A stretch of 64,000 nt of DNA from NCBI RefSeq assembly GCF_013177295.1, contig NZ_CP053642.1, positions 992,001 through 1,056,000 on the forward strand, read 5' to 3'. The notes below the pieces were generated by a model. The model was not told where the DNA came from. It made no database searches and was given only the letters and a program-made list of their open reading frames with translations. The first letter of the stretch is position 1, and each line of letters opens with the position of its first letter. Of this stretch, positions 1 through 10,355 are shown piece after piece. The stretch comes from Actinomyces marmotae (lineage in GTDB: Bacteria > Actinomycetota > Actinomycetes > Actinomycetales > Actinomycetaceae). Position numbers and translations under genes: made by a program.

Positions 1-376
1 GGGCCGGTGCCGGGGCCGGTGCGGCTGGGGCGTCCGGTGCCGGGGCGGGGCGCGTGGGGGCTGGTTGGAAGCGGCACGCGCCGATGTCGTTGCCCTGGGA
101 GTCTTGCCCGTCGCAGATGTGATCGCCCTCCACCGGCCCTGCCTGGGACTGCCCGGCAGAGACCACCACCCCCTGCGCCCCACCCCCACCGGCCGACGGC
201 GAGAAGCCAAGCCCAACCCGAACCTCCTTGTACGACGATGACATCACGGTGACTTCATTGTCGAGGGCTCTACCGACCCATCGGAATTCCCCGCCCTCAG
301 AGTCATGGCCCCCGGATGGCCCCGTGAGAGGGAAGGGGAAGATCATTAAGGCGGCCGCCAGAGTCGCGCGCAGCAT
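1..376 (-). CDS. Secreted protein, N-terminal part (cut by window edge)
   Basis: An open frame of 125 codons begins at an ATG (376-374) and runs off the left edge without a stop. The N-terminus (MLRATLAAALMIFPFPLTG) looks like a short signal peptide. A polar region follows, then two cysteines around residues 90-103 (HICDGQDSQGNDIGACRF), and then a Pro/Ala-rich tail. Its start overlaps the stop of the upstream lipoprotein gene by one base (TGATG), so the two are probably translationally coupled and cotranscribed. I do not recognise the family. The Pro/Ala-rich tail could be a linker to a domain outside the window. The reading frame and coupling are seen directly; export is inferred. Confidence 0.6.
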   Translation of the reverse strand, partial: MLRATLAAALMIFPFPLTGPSGGHDSEGGEFRWVGRALDNEVTVMSSSYKEVRVGLGFSPSAGGGGAQGVVVSAGQSQAGPVEGDHICDGQDSQGNDIGACRFQPAPTRPAPAPDAPAAPAPAPA

Positions 377-1107
377 CAATTCAATGACACCCCTCCGACA
401 TGCCACATGCCATCCTGGTACCGCAGGATCATGAAGAACCTCGACTCCTCGGCCGCATTTTTAACCGTTTCACCTCGACTATTCACCCCCGTTGATTCTC
501 CCGAGATTATGGTGAATCTGATCCCGCAGTACTCCTTCCCCTGTCCTGGGGCGATGTATTCCATGTTCGTGATCCTATCGACCCACAGGTTGGCCCATCC
601 TCCGCTTTTGTGGAGCGCGGTGGCGTCGTCGATGGCGGACTTGCAGAAGACGCAGCGCTCTTCGCTCATGGCGGCTAGGTCTGTGGTGTCGCCGGTCATG
701 AAGGCGTAGCGGTAGAGCTCGATGAAGTGCACGGCGGCGCGCACGGCGCCTTGTTGGGTGTTTTCGGTGGCCTCCGCGGGCATGGGGGGCTTGGGCATGG
801 CCAGGGCGGTGGCTCTTTGAGCGGCCAGTTCGGGGCTGAGTGAGGGGGGCGCGCTGGCACTGGGAGTGGTCGCCGCGCTGGCGGGGGTTTCGGCGGGGGT
901 GGTGGTGTGCTGGGTGGGCGGCGTCGTCGGAGTGGTCGGCGCCGGGGTGGGGTCCTTGGCGCAGGCCGTTAGGATCAGTAGTCCTGGGGCCAGGGCGCAG
1001 CAGGTCAGAAGGACCAGGGCGGTGGAATGGCGGATGCTGGCGCCGCGTTGTTGGGGCGCAGCGGGGTCGCCGGCGTGGATCGGTGAGGGGCGGGGCGCGG
1101 GGGTCAT
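376..1107 (-). CDS. DUF6318-like lipoprotein
   Basis: A 243-residue protein counted from the ATG at 1107, which follows a GGAAGG about 11 bases upstream; a longer frame to 1197 exists. A hydrophobic segment ends in a lipobox (LILTAC, Cys about 49), so it is probably lipid-anchored outside the membrane. A Thr/Pro/Ala-rich linker follows (about 50-95). The C-terminal 140 residues (AVHFIELYRYAFMTGD...MSEERCVFCKSAIDD...) resemble the DUF6318 family of actinobacterial lipoproteins, whose function is unknown. The two cysteines of the CVFC motif are present. It is the first gene of a two-gene unit with the partial secreted protein, and is divergent from holA. Confidence 0.75.
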   Translation of the reverse strand: MTPAPRPSPIHAGDPAAPQQRGASIRHSTALVLLTCCALAPGLLILTACAKDPTPAPTTPTTPPTQHTTTPAETPASAATTPSASAPPSLSPELAAQRATALAMPKPPMPAEATENTQQGAVRAAVHFIELYRYAFMTGDTTDLAAMSEERCVFCKSAIDDATALHKSGGWANLWVDRITNMEYIAPGQGKEYCGIRFTIISGESTGVNSRGETVKNAAEESRFFMILRYQDGMWHVGGVSLN

Positions 1108-1192
1108 GGGTTCTGGGGCCTTCCAAGCGAGGAGTCGATGCGGTCGTGGACCAGGGCAAGCGCGAGGCCCCAGGTCGGCCCCAGACGACGGC

Positions 1193-1343
1193 GGCATCGC
1201 CGTCGGGCCCCAACCCTAGGGCCCCGCCCACCCCCGGCGCTAGACCCCACCGTCAATCTGTGGAAAACCCCCACCAACCCCGCCCCACCAGCACCGCCCT
1301 GTGGACAACCGACCGGTCTCGCTCCTAACAACGACCGGTCTCG
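1193..1343. repeat. 151-bp dispersed repeat, copy 1
   Basis: This block recurs at 56347-56497 in the same orientation with only two mismatches by eye (149/151). It contains two 9-mers resembling high-GC DnaA boxes: TGTGGAAAA (1259-1267) and TGTGGACAA (1300-1308, the exact complement of TTGTCCACA). It ends inside the 22-bp-period GACCGGTCTCG array. It fills most of the gap between the DUF6318 gene and holA and contains no convincing gene. Confidence 0.9.
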
Positions 1344-1365
1344 CTCCTAACAACGACCGGTCTCG
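1311..1365. repeat. 22-bp-period GACCGGTCTCG array, locus A (3 units)
   Basis: GACCGGTCTCG starts at 1311, 1333 and 1355, an exact 22-bp period. The spacer GCTCCTAACAA is the same in both intervals. The last unit is followed by a G-rich tract (AGGGAGGGGGAGGG). The core GACCGGTC is self-complementary. The array ends 43 bp before the holA start. Sister arrays lie at 41998, 56465 and 61761. Confidence 0.9.
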
Positions 1366-1408
1366 GTTCAGGGAGGGGGAGGGAAGCGGGCTGTGGCAGG
1401 CTTGGGGC

Positions 1409-2440
1409 ATGCCGCCCGCCCGACCCGCCGCCTCGAAGCGCTCCCGCCCCGCGGGCCCCTCGTGGGACCAGGTGGCGCTCGCTCCTGTCGTCCTCGTGCG
1501 CGGCGGGGAGGATCTCCTCGGCGAGCGCGCCGTCGATCGACTCCTCGCCCAGGCCAGGGCCAAGGACCCCACCACGGAGGTCGTCCGCCTCGACGCGGCC
1601 ACCTACGAGCCCCATATGCTCGACACCCTCGTCTCGCCCTCCCTCTTCGGCGAGCCCAAGCTCGTCCACGTACCCAACCTCGAGCAGATGACGGACGCGC
1701 TCCTCACCGACCTGCTCGCCTACGTCGCAGCCCCCGCCTCCGACGTCGTCGTCATCCTGCGCCACAGCTCCGGCCAGCGCGGCAAGAGGCTCCTCGACGC
1801 CCTGGCCGCATCCCCCTACCCAGTCGTGACCTGCGAGCCGATCAAGAAGGACGGGGACAAGGCGGCCCTCGTCAACGCCGACGTGCGCCGCGCCGGCCGC
1901 CGCATCGAGGCCGAGGCCATCGGGGCGCTCGTCGACGCCCTGGGCTCTGACCTGCGCGAGCTCACCAGCGCCGTCGCCCAGCTCATGGCCGACACCGAGG
2001 GCACGATCACCGTCTCCCACGTCCGCACCTACTATGCCGGCCGCATCGAGGCCACCGGCTTCTCCGTCGCCGACGCCGCCATCTCGGGCGATGTCGCCAA
2101 GGCAGTCACCCTCCTGCGCCACGCCCTGGCCACTGGCGTCGTGCCCGTGCTCATCGTGTCCGCCCTGGCCACCAAGCTCCGCCAACTGGCCCGCGTCGCC
2201 GCCGCGGGCGGCCGTCCCGGCATGGGCCCCAAGGAGCTCGGGATGTCACCCTGGCAGGCCAAGCGCGCCCGCGCCGAGCTCGCCGGCTGGTCCGACGACG
2301 CCCTCGCCACCGCGATCATCGCCGTCGCCCGCGCCGATGCCGAGGCCAAGGGCGCCAGTCGCGACCCCGAGCACGCTGTCGAGCGCGCCGTCCTGGCGAT
2401 CTGCTCCGCCCGCCGGGGGCGCCTGGCCACCCGCCGCTGA
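1409..2440 (+). CDS. holA: DNA polymerase III subunit delta
   Basis: A 343-residue protein of normal size for HolA, the clamp-loader subunit that opens the beta sliding clamp. It has the expected N-terminal AAA+-like fold (VVLVRGGEDLLGERAVDRLL near residue 20), the LVHVPNLEQM region, and the C-terminal helical domain ending AVERAVLAICSARRG. I chose the ATG at 1409 rather than the longer frame from 1301 because the longer version would translate the repeat array. There is no clear Shine-Dalgarno. A CAGGCT hexamer lies six bases before the ATG, suggesting a leaderless transcript. The holA-rpsT order is conserved in actinobacteria, though here a DUF1846 gene intervenes. Confidence 0.93.
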   Translation: MPPARPAASKRSRPAGPSWDQVALAPVVLVRGGEDLLGERAVDRLLAQARAKDPTTEVVRLDAATYEPHMLDTLVSPSLFGEPKLVHVPNLEQMTDALLTDLLAYVAAPASDVVVILRHSSGQRGKRLLDALAASPYPVVTCEPIKKDGDKAALVNADVRRAGRRIEAEAIGALVDALGSDLRELTSAVAQLMADTEGTITVSHVRTYYAGRIEATGFSVADAAISGDVAKAVTLLRHALATGVVPVLIVSALATKLRQLARVAAAGGRPGMGPKELGMSPWQAKRARAELAGWSDDALATAIIAVARADAEAKGASRDPEHAVERAVLAICSARRGRLATRR

Positions 2441-2488
2441 GCCCCTGGCCCGGCCTCCTCAGCGAGCCCCCGGCCCGGCCTCCTCAGC
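2439..2488. repeat. 25-bp tandem duplication between convergent genes
   Basis: Two adjoining 25-bp copies (2439-2463 and 2464-2488, one mismatch) bridge the 3' ends of holA and the DUF1846 gene. The second copy includes the stop codon of the DUF1846 gene. It is probably a local slippage duplication. Confidence 0.75.
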
Positions 2489-3977
2489 GCTTGCGGTACA
2501 GCGATTTCGTGGCGTAGACGGGCTCGTTGGTCACCTGAACGCCCAGGGACCGGAAGATCCCCTCGTCCACGCTGCCTAGGATCGTCGAGGTGTGCACGTC
2601 GCAGCCCCGCAGCGTGGCGATCTGCTCCATCGCGCGCGCGGCGTTGGGGTCCGTGGACGCCGAGACGGCCAGGGCGATGAGCACCTCATCGGTGTGCAGG
2701 CGCGGGTTGCGCGAGCCCAGGTGCGTTGTCTTGAGGGTCTGGATCGGCTCGATCGACTCGGGCGAGAGCAGCAGCGCCTCCTGATCGATCCCCGCCAGGG
2801 CCTTGAGGGCGTTGAGCAGCATCGCCGAGGAGCAGCCCAGCAGGGCGCTGGTCTTCCCGGTGATGATCCGCCCGTCGGGCAGCTCGATCGCGGCGGCGGG
2901 CGCGCCCGTGTCGGCGGCCAGCTCTCGCGTGGGCGGAACCACCGGGCGGTCCTCCACCGTCACCCCGACCTTCGCCATGGACAAGGCGATCCGCTCGGAC
3001 TGGAAGGGATCGATCGCATCCTGCTTCTCTGTGACCAGGGCCTTGAAGTAGCGGCGGATGATCTCCTGCCTGGAGGCCTCGCGGCAGGCCTCGTCGTCAC
3101 TGATGCAGTGGCCGGCCATGTTGACGCCCATATCCGTGGGGGAGGCGTAGGGGCACGTTCCGAGCATCTGCTCGAAGAGGCGCGCGAGCACGGGGAAGAT
3201 CTCGACGTCGCGGTTGTAGTTGACGGTCTGGACCCCGTGCGCGGCCAGGTGGAAGGGATCGATCATGTTGACGTCGTCGAGGTCGGCGGTGGCGGCCTCG
3301 TAGGCGATGTTCACCGGGTGGTCCAGCGGCAGGTTCCAGATGGGGAAGGTCTCGAACTTCGCGTAGCCGGAGGACAGGCCCCTCAGGTGGTCCTGGTAGA
3401 CCTGGGACAGGCAGGTCGCCATCTTGCCGCTGCCCGGTCCCGGCGCGGTGACGACGACGAGGTCCCGCTCGGTCTCGATGTACTCGTTGCGGCCGTAGCC
3501 GTCGGCCGAGACGATCCGCGCGACGTCACCGGGGTAGCCGGGGATGGGGAAATGCCGGTAGACGGTGATTCCGAGCCGCTCGAGTTTGGTCTTGAAGGCC
3601 TGCGCCTCCCGGTTGTCATCGGTCCACTGGGTGACGACGACGCTGCCCACGTGCAGTCCGTAGTCGCGGAAGGCATCGATGTGGCGCAGTACCTCGTCCT
3701 CGTAGCCGATGCCCAGGTCGGCGCGGACCTTGCGGCGCTGGAAATCGCGGGCGCTGACGGCCACGATGATCTCGACCTCGTCGGCGAGCTCGGCCAGCAT
3801 GACGATCTTGTTGTCCGGGGTGAAGCCGGGCAGCACGCGGGAGGCGTGCATGTCATCGACGAGCTTGCCCCCGAACTCCAAGTAGAGCTTGCCCCCGAAC
3901 TGCCTGCGGCGCTGCGCGATGTGCTCGGACTGCATCCTGAGGTACTTGTCCCGGTCGAATCCGATTCGCGTGGGCAT
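2484..3977 (-). CDS. DUF1846 (UPF0371) family protein
   Basis: A 497-residue protein matching the DUF1846 family in length and sequence. It starts [20 protein letters not shown] and has [18 protein letters not shown], the loop [22 protein letters not shown] (about residues 170-190), and [18 protein letters not shown]. The family has solved structures but, to my knowledge, no established biochemical function. The GSGK loop suggests nucleotide binding, which is an inference. The ATG at 3977 has AGGAG eight bases upstream, so the longer upstream frame is spurious. The gene is convergent with holA. A strong hairpin at 4148-4192 separates it from rpsT, so it probably has its own promoter. Confidence 0.9.
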   Translation of the reverse strand: MPTRIGFDRDKYLRMQSEHIAQRRRQFGGKLYLEFGGKLVDDMHASRVLPGFTPDNKIVMLAELADEVEIIVAVSARDFQRRKVRADLGIGYEDEVLRHIDAFRDYGLHVGSVVVTQWTDDNREAQAFKTKLERLGITVYRHFPIPGYPGDVARIVSADGYGRNEYIETERDLVVVTAPGPGSGKMATCLSQVYQDHLRGLSSGYAKFETFPIWNLPLDHPVNIAYEAATADLDDVNMIDPFHLAAHGVQTVNYNRDVEIFPVLARLFEQMLGTCPYASPTDMGVNMAGHCISDDEACREASRQEIIRRYFKALVTEKQDAIDPFQSERIALSMAKVGVTVEDRPVVPPTRELAADTGAPAAAIELPDGRIITGKTSALLGCSSAMLLNALKALAGIDQEALLLSPESIEPIQTLKTTHLGSRNPRLHTDEVLIALAVSASTDPNAARAMEQIATLRGCDVHTSTILGSVDEGIFRSLGVQVTNEPVYATKSLYRKR

Positions 3978-4147
3978 ATGGGCTCCTGGTGTCGTGGTGG
4001 TCGAACCGCCTGCCGGCCGGTTCGGCCGCAGGCCGCGCGCCATCGTATCCCCCGCGATGATGACGAAGGCGTGACACCGTGCCGGTGGCGCCGTCCTGTG
4101 ACCAATCACCGTCAGGAGGCGGGCGATCGGTGGGCGGGTGGATGGAA

Positions 4148-4192
4148 AGCGGCTCGGGGCACCTCCCCGCGAGGGAGGCGCCCCGAGCCGCT
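4148..4192 (-). terminator. Terminator hairpin of rpsT
   Basis: A near-perfect 20-bp stem (AGCGGCTCGGGGC arm, GC-rich with one mismatch) with a short loop, 20 bases past the rpsT stop. It is followed on the minus strand by TTTCC, so it fits an intrinsic terminator of high-GC type. Confidence 0.8.
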
Positions 4193-4212
4193 GATCGCCG
4201 GAGGCGGTGGAC

Positions 4213-4473
4213 TCAGAGGGAGTCGACGCGCTTGGCCAGCTTCGACTTGCGGTTCGCGGCCTGGTTCTTGTGGATGACGCCCTTGGAGACGGCCTTGTCC
4301 AGCTTGCGGCAGGCCTTCTTGAGGCCCTCCTCGGCGGCGGCCTTGTCCCCGGCCTCAACGGCCTGGCGCACGCGGCGCACGTAGGTCTTGAGCTCGGACT
4401 TGACGGACTGGTTGCGCAGACGGGCCTTCTCGTTGGTCTTGATGCGCTTGATCTGGGACTTGATGTTCGCCAC
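4213..4473 (-). CDS. rpsT: 30S ribosomal protein S20
   Basis: An 86-residue, Lys/Arg/Ala-rich protein beginning (M)[17 protein letters not shown] and containing [15 protein letters not shown], both diagnostic of S20, which binds 16S rRNA early in 30S assembly. The start codon is GTG (4473-4471). The mRNA would have a leader of about 140 bases if the promoter lies near 4620. In several bacteria S20 represses its own translation. Whether that happens here cannot be seen. Confidence 0.97.
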   Translation of the reverse strand: MANIKSQIKRIKTNEKARLRNQSVKSELKTYVRRVRQAVEAGDKAAAEEGLKKACRKLDKAVSKGVIHKNQAANRKSKLAKRVDSL

Positions 4474-4616
4474 TGCTCAGTGTTGCTTTCTCGATCGTCA
4501 GATGGTCATTGGCCGGAAAGAGGGTTCGCGCCGCAGGCGTGAGAAGGTGGTGGAAGCACCCGGCGATGCCCGGTCGCCGGACCCCGAAGCCGGCCAGGCC
4601 AGAGGTCCAAGAACGC

Positions 4617-4625
4617 ACTCTAGCA
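4617..4625 (-). promoter_or_regulatory. Possible extended -10 promoter for rpsT
   Basis: On the minus strand TGC-TAGAGT forms an extended -10 (TGnTANNNT) about 145 bases before the rpsT start. No good -35 hexamer is visible, so this is tentative. Confidence 0.35.
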
Positions 4626-4710
4626 AAACGGCGGCCCTCGGCGCCCGCCGCGGGAGGGCGGGCGACGTGAGGTGTGTCGCGCTCCTCCCTTGGGCCTCCC
4701 CGCGCGCTCG

Positions 4711-5343
4711 TCAGGCCCAGTGCTCGCGCAGCGCGGCGATGACGGCGTCGAAGGTCCCCCGGCGCATCGTGGCCCCCTCGCGGCGGATGACGGACGGGTC
4801 GACGGCGAGGAGGCGGTCGAGCCGGACCTCGCTCGGACGGCCCCTCGGGTCCCAGGCACCTGAGCCGACGTCGAACCAGTAGCGGCCGTGACTGGCCTCC
4901 TGGGCGGCGTCGCGGTCATGGTCCTTCGACGTCATCTGGGCGACGATGAGGCGATCCCCGTCGCGGGCCAGGACTAGGACGGGGCGGTCCTTGCCCTGGG
5001 AGGCGTCCTCCTCGTAGGGGACCCAGGTCCACACGACCTCGCCGGGGTCGGCGTCGCCGTCGGGGTTGGGGGCGTAGTCGAAGGAGGGGAGCCCGGCGGA
5101 GGCCACGTCGTAGGGGCGGATGCCTGCGCTCCCACCGGCGGGGGCCCGTGTGGCCTGGGGGGCGGCCCCGCCCTGGCGGCGGGGGGCGGGGGAGGGGCCT
5201 CCGGCCGGGGAGCCGGCGGAGCCCTCTCGCCCGGGGCGAGAGGCGCCACTGCCGCGGCGCGCGCTCTGCTTGAGGGTGGAGGCGAGGGCGTCGGTGGCGG
5301 CGCGGCCGACCGCGCGCAGGATCACGTCGAGAAGGCTGGCCAT
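4711..5343 (-). CDS. PemK/MazF-type toxin-like protein, orphan
   Basis: A 210-residue protein from the ATG at 5343. The N-terminal 80 residues are low-complexity, basic and Gly/Ala/Pro-rich, after a helix MASLLDVILRAVGRAATDAL. The C-terminal part (about 95-205) has the PemK/MazF signature: GEVVWTWVPYEED...GKDRPVLVLARDGDRLIVAQMTSKDHDRD, then WFDVG...SEVRLDRLLAVDPSVIRR. MazF-type proteins are ribosome-dependent or independent mRNA endonucleases. No antitoxin-like small gene lies on either side (the neighbours are rpsT and a secreted protein), so it may be a domesticated or solitary member rather than an active toxin. The family call is good; the activity is inferred. Confidence 0.75.
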   Translation of the reverse strand: MASLLDVILRAVGRAATDALASTLKQSARRGSGASRPGREGSAGSPAGGPSPAPRRQGGAAPQATRAPAGGSAGIRPYDVASAGLPSFDYAPNPDGDADPGEVVWTWVPYEEDASQGKDRPVLVLARDGDRLIVAQMTSKDHDRDAAQEASHGRYWFDVGSGAWDPRGRPSEVRLDRLLAVDPSVIRREGATMRRGTFDAVIAALREHWA

Positions 5344-5376
5344 GGGCGCCACTCTACAGTCCGCGACCCGGCGCGA

Positions 5377-5410
5377 GGGGGCGCCCCCAGCCCGCGGCCG
5401 GGGGCGCCCC
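5377..5410 (-). terminator. GC-rich hairpin after the secreted protein gene
   Basis: GGGGGCGCCCC occurs twice (5377-5388 and 5400-5410) around an 11-base loop, giving a strong stem between the secreted protein stop (5448) and the next gene. There is no T-tract. Confidence 0.55.
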
Positions 5411-5447
5411 GGTGGATTGCGCCGGCGCGGCGCCGAATCCGCCGCCC

Positions 5448-6995
5448 CTACTTGGCCGCCTGGGCCACGGTGGCGCACAGGGGGAAGGAGACCGCGTCGA
5501 TCGTCCCGCTGTCCTCGACGTCGATCGTGGCCCTCAGGCCCGTCGACGGGTCATTCGGATCGCAGGTCCCCAGAGCCCTCCATCCGTCCGGGGTGATCGC
5601 GGCGTCGTCCACCGAGTAGACGGCGGACAGCGTCACCGTGTGCCAGGAGTGGCCGAACAGCGGGCTCGACATTCCCACGGGGATGGTGCCATTGGCGTCG
5701 GGCCACAGGATGTCGCGCAGCCACCAGACCGTGCCGTCGCTGGGCTCGGCGTACTCGAGTTTCATCCCTGTCGGTGGCTTCGCGGTCAGGGAGAAACTCG
5801 GCGTCGAGCCCACCACGGCGGTGGTGTTGGACAGGGTCACGGTGTAGTCGACGACGACGTAAGGCGTTGAACTCGTGGCGTCCGGGCCCCGCACGGTGAC
5901 GGCGCTCTGGGCGATCGTCGCGGAGGCCTCGCCGCGGGAGCGGTCATCCTGGTAGAGGGAAGAGAAGATCTTGCCGTCCTGGGCGGTGACGGACGTGGAG
6001 ATGGTGTTGTGCCCGACGACGCCACTGAGGTCCACCTGGCAGGTGGCCTCCTGCCCCCCTGGGATGGCGGCCCTGCCGCCCGGGACCTCCAGGCTCGTGG
6101 CCGGGCCCTGCGCGGTGACGACGCCGCCACCGAAGGCGGTCAGGTCGCAGCTCAGCCTCGTGAGGGTGGCCGGGCCCTCCGTGCTCGCGGCCGCGATCGT
6201 GAAGCCCGACAGGGGGGTGGTGGAGTCGTTGTGGATGGTGGCCGTGTAGCGGCCGGCGTCCTTGGCGGCATCCGCGGGCGGGGCCTGCTCGCTCGTGGTC
6301 ACGGTGGCGTGGGTGGCGCTGGCCGGCTCCTTGGCCGCTGTGGCCGTGGGGCTGTGCGGGGTGGCGTCCTCCGTGGTCGTCAGGGTCGGCCTGAGCGTGT
6401 AGTCGCGGGCCTGGTCGCCCGGCGCCCTGACCAGCGTCCCGATGCTCAGGTCGAGGTAGGAGCCCGAGGGACGGTCGGAGAAGTCGACCATGTAGGTCAG
6501 GCTCAGGTGCTCGGGGGAGCAGGAGATGCGATAGACGGAGGCGGAGTAGTCGCCGTGCCTCGAGTACGGGTTGTGGATGCGGGAGAGCAGCCCGAGCCCC
6601 GACGACCCGTACCGGCGGATCGGGCCCTCCGGGTCGTCACTGGTGTAGAGGGCGGCCGCGCCGGCGACCCCCAGCTCCGAGGGGCAGTTCCAGGTCCACT
6701 GGCCCGGCTGGGAGTCGGCCTCGAGGGTCAGGACCATGTCCCTGCCCGGGGCCACGGTGTCAGGGATGCGCACGCCCCAGAAGAGGCAGTGGGCGGCATC
6801 GCCCGCGCCCTGGCAGCCGGTGCCGCCGGGGGCGTAGAAGCCGGTGACGCTGATGTCGTCATTGCCGCCGCTGGGAGCGGCCGTCTCCGCGCCGGCGGGG
6901 ACGGCGACCAGGGCGACGAGCGCCAGGGGCAGGATCAGGATGACGCCGAGGAGCCGGCGCAGTGGGGACGATGGTATGGAGCGTGTTGGGCGCAT
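5448..6995 (-). CDS. Large secreted protein with Ig-like/adhesin-like domains
   Basis: A 515-residue protein with a classical signal peptide (MRPTRSIPSSPLRRLL then about 20 hydrophobic residues, AGA cleavage near residue 37). The N-terminal mature part has paired cysteines (GTGCQGAGDAAHCLFW, WTWNCPSELG) and reads as beta-rich. Two later segments look like Ig-like or DUF11-like repeats (TIHNDSTTPLSGFTI..., DYTVTLSNTTAVVGSTPSF...). It ends FPLCATVAQAAK. There is no LPXTG sorting signal and no C-terminal membrane span, so it is probably released or held non-covalently. GGAGAAGG is a good ribosome site before the ATG. It is a single-gene unit with a strong promoter (see 7026-7072). A surface or adhesive role is inferred from architecture only. 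Confidence 0.7.
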   Translation of the reverse strand: MRPTRSIPSSPLRRLLGVILILPLALVALVAVPAGAETAAPSGGNDDISVTGFYAPGGTGCQGAGDAAHCLFWGVRIPDTVAPGRDMVLTLEADSQPGQWTWNCPSELGVAGAAALYTSDDPEGPIRRYGSSGLGLLSRIHNPYSRHGDYSASVYRISCSPEHLSLTYMVDFSDRPSGSYLDLSIGTLVRAPGDQARDYTLRPTLTTTEDATPHSPTATAAKEPASATHATVTTSEQAPPADAAKDAGRYTATIHNDSTTPLSGFTIAAASTEGPATLTRLSCDLTAFGGGVVTAQGPATSLEVPGGRAAIPGGQEATCQVDLSGVVGHNTISTSVTAQDGKIFSSLYQDDRSRGEASATIAQSAVTVRGPDATSSTPYVVVDYTVTLSNTTAVVGSTPSFSLTAKPPTGMKLEYAEPSDGTVWWLRDILWPDANGTIPVGMSSPLFGHSWHTVTLSAVYSVDDAAITPDGWRALGTCDPNDPSTGLRATIDVEDSGTIDAVSFPLCATVAQAAK

Positions 6996-7025
6996 GGCGG
7001 GCCTTCTCCCACGAAGTCTCGAAAT

Positions 7026-7072
7026 GATGGAGGACGCTCCATCAATGTAACGTGGTGAGCATCACTTGTGAA
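7026..7072 (-). promoter_or_regulatory. Promoter with inverted repeat for the secreted protein
   Basis: On the minus strand TTCACA (7072-7067) and TACATT (7049-7044) are spaced by exactly 17 bp, a good -35/-10 pair. Just after the -10, across the expected start site, lies a perfect inverted repeat GATGGAG-gacg-CTCCATC (7026-7043). This could be a repressor operator or a 5' hairpin in the mRNA. Confidence 0.65.
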
Positions 7073-7161
7073 GAGGATCATGCCCGCCAATTCGGGGAGC
7101 GTCCCCCGCATCCTCCCTGGTCACAAGGCCTTGGTCGTCCCGATGCCCGTCCCGTGCCGGC

Positions 7162-8015
7162 TCATCGCGGCCGCGTGGCCGCCTTCATCGCGGCGACGAA
7201 GCCGCGCAGTTCCGCGCGCATCGCCTCGACGGCCTCCTCCCTCGCGCGGCTGCCCGGCGGCGCCTGGGCGATGGCCGGGGCGTGAGACTCCACGATCTGG
7301 ACGGTCGCCGACCCGGAGATCGCCCCATCGGCCCCCGCGGCGATCGCCTCGGCGACCTGCTCTGGGCGGGAGATGCCGAAGCCGAGCATGACCGGCGCCG
7401 CGGCGCCGGCCCGCAGCCTGGCCACCGATTCGGCCAGCCCCGCGGTCGAGGCCGCCTGCTCCGCGCCGGTGACCCCCACGCGCGAGACCGCGTACACGTA
7501 GCCCCGCGAGGCGCCCGCCACGGCATCGAGCGTGTGGGGCGCGGCCGAGGGCGGGGCGATGTACACCGGGGCGATCCCCGCCCGCGCCGCGGCGGCGGAG
7601 AAGGCGGGCGACTCCCGCACGGGGACATCAGGCAGCAGGACCGAGTCGATCCCCGCTTCGGCGCACCTGGCGTAGAAGGGCCCCAGGCCGACGGCGAAAG
7701 GCACGTTTCCGTAGATGAGCATGCCGATGGGCGTCTCCGGGTGACGCTGGCGCACGCGCGCCACCACCCCCAGGCAGTCGGTCAGAGCGGCCCCGGCCTC
7801 CTGGGCGCGGATGTGCGCGCGCTGGATCGTGGGCCCGTCGGCGACGGGGTCGCTGAACGGCACCCCGAGCTCCAGGGCGTCCGCGCCCCCGGCGATAAGC
7901 GCCTCGATGACCTCCTCGGACAGTTCCGCGCTGGGGTCGCCCACCATGACGAAGGGGACGAAAGCCCCCTCGCCCCGCTCACGCAGGGCGGCGAACATCG
8001 ACTCGTAGCGATCCA

Positions 8016-8016
<1 letters not shown>
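7162..8016 (-). CDS. trpA: Tryptophan synthase alpha subunit
   Basis: A 284-residue TrpA, which cleaves indole-3-glycerol phosphate to indole and glyceraldehyde 3-phosphate and channels indole to TrpB. The family core is intact: FVPFVMVGDPSAELS, ALELGVPFSDPVADGPTIQRAH (the catalytic Glu and Asp are present), GIDSVLLPDVPVRES, YVYAVSRVGVTGAEQ and MLGFGISRPEQV. The ATG overlaps the stop of the trpC/trpB fusion by one base (TGATG), with GAGGAG just upstream, so it is translationally coupled. It is the last gene of the trp operon and the only trpA in the window, although two trpB genes are present. Confidence 0.96.

Positions 8017-10351
<2,335 letters not shown>

Positions 10352-10355
<4 letters not shown>

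Noticed and set aside
1193..1343. The DnaA-box-like block as the chromosomal origin
   Set aside because: No dnaA, dnaN or AT-rich unwinding region is near, and only two 9-mers occur per copy.
1311..1365. GACCGGTCTCG arrays as a CRISPR
   Set aside because: Units are only 11 bp with 11-bp partly conserved spacers, at most three per locus, and there are no cas genes.
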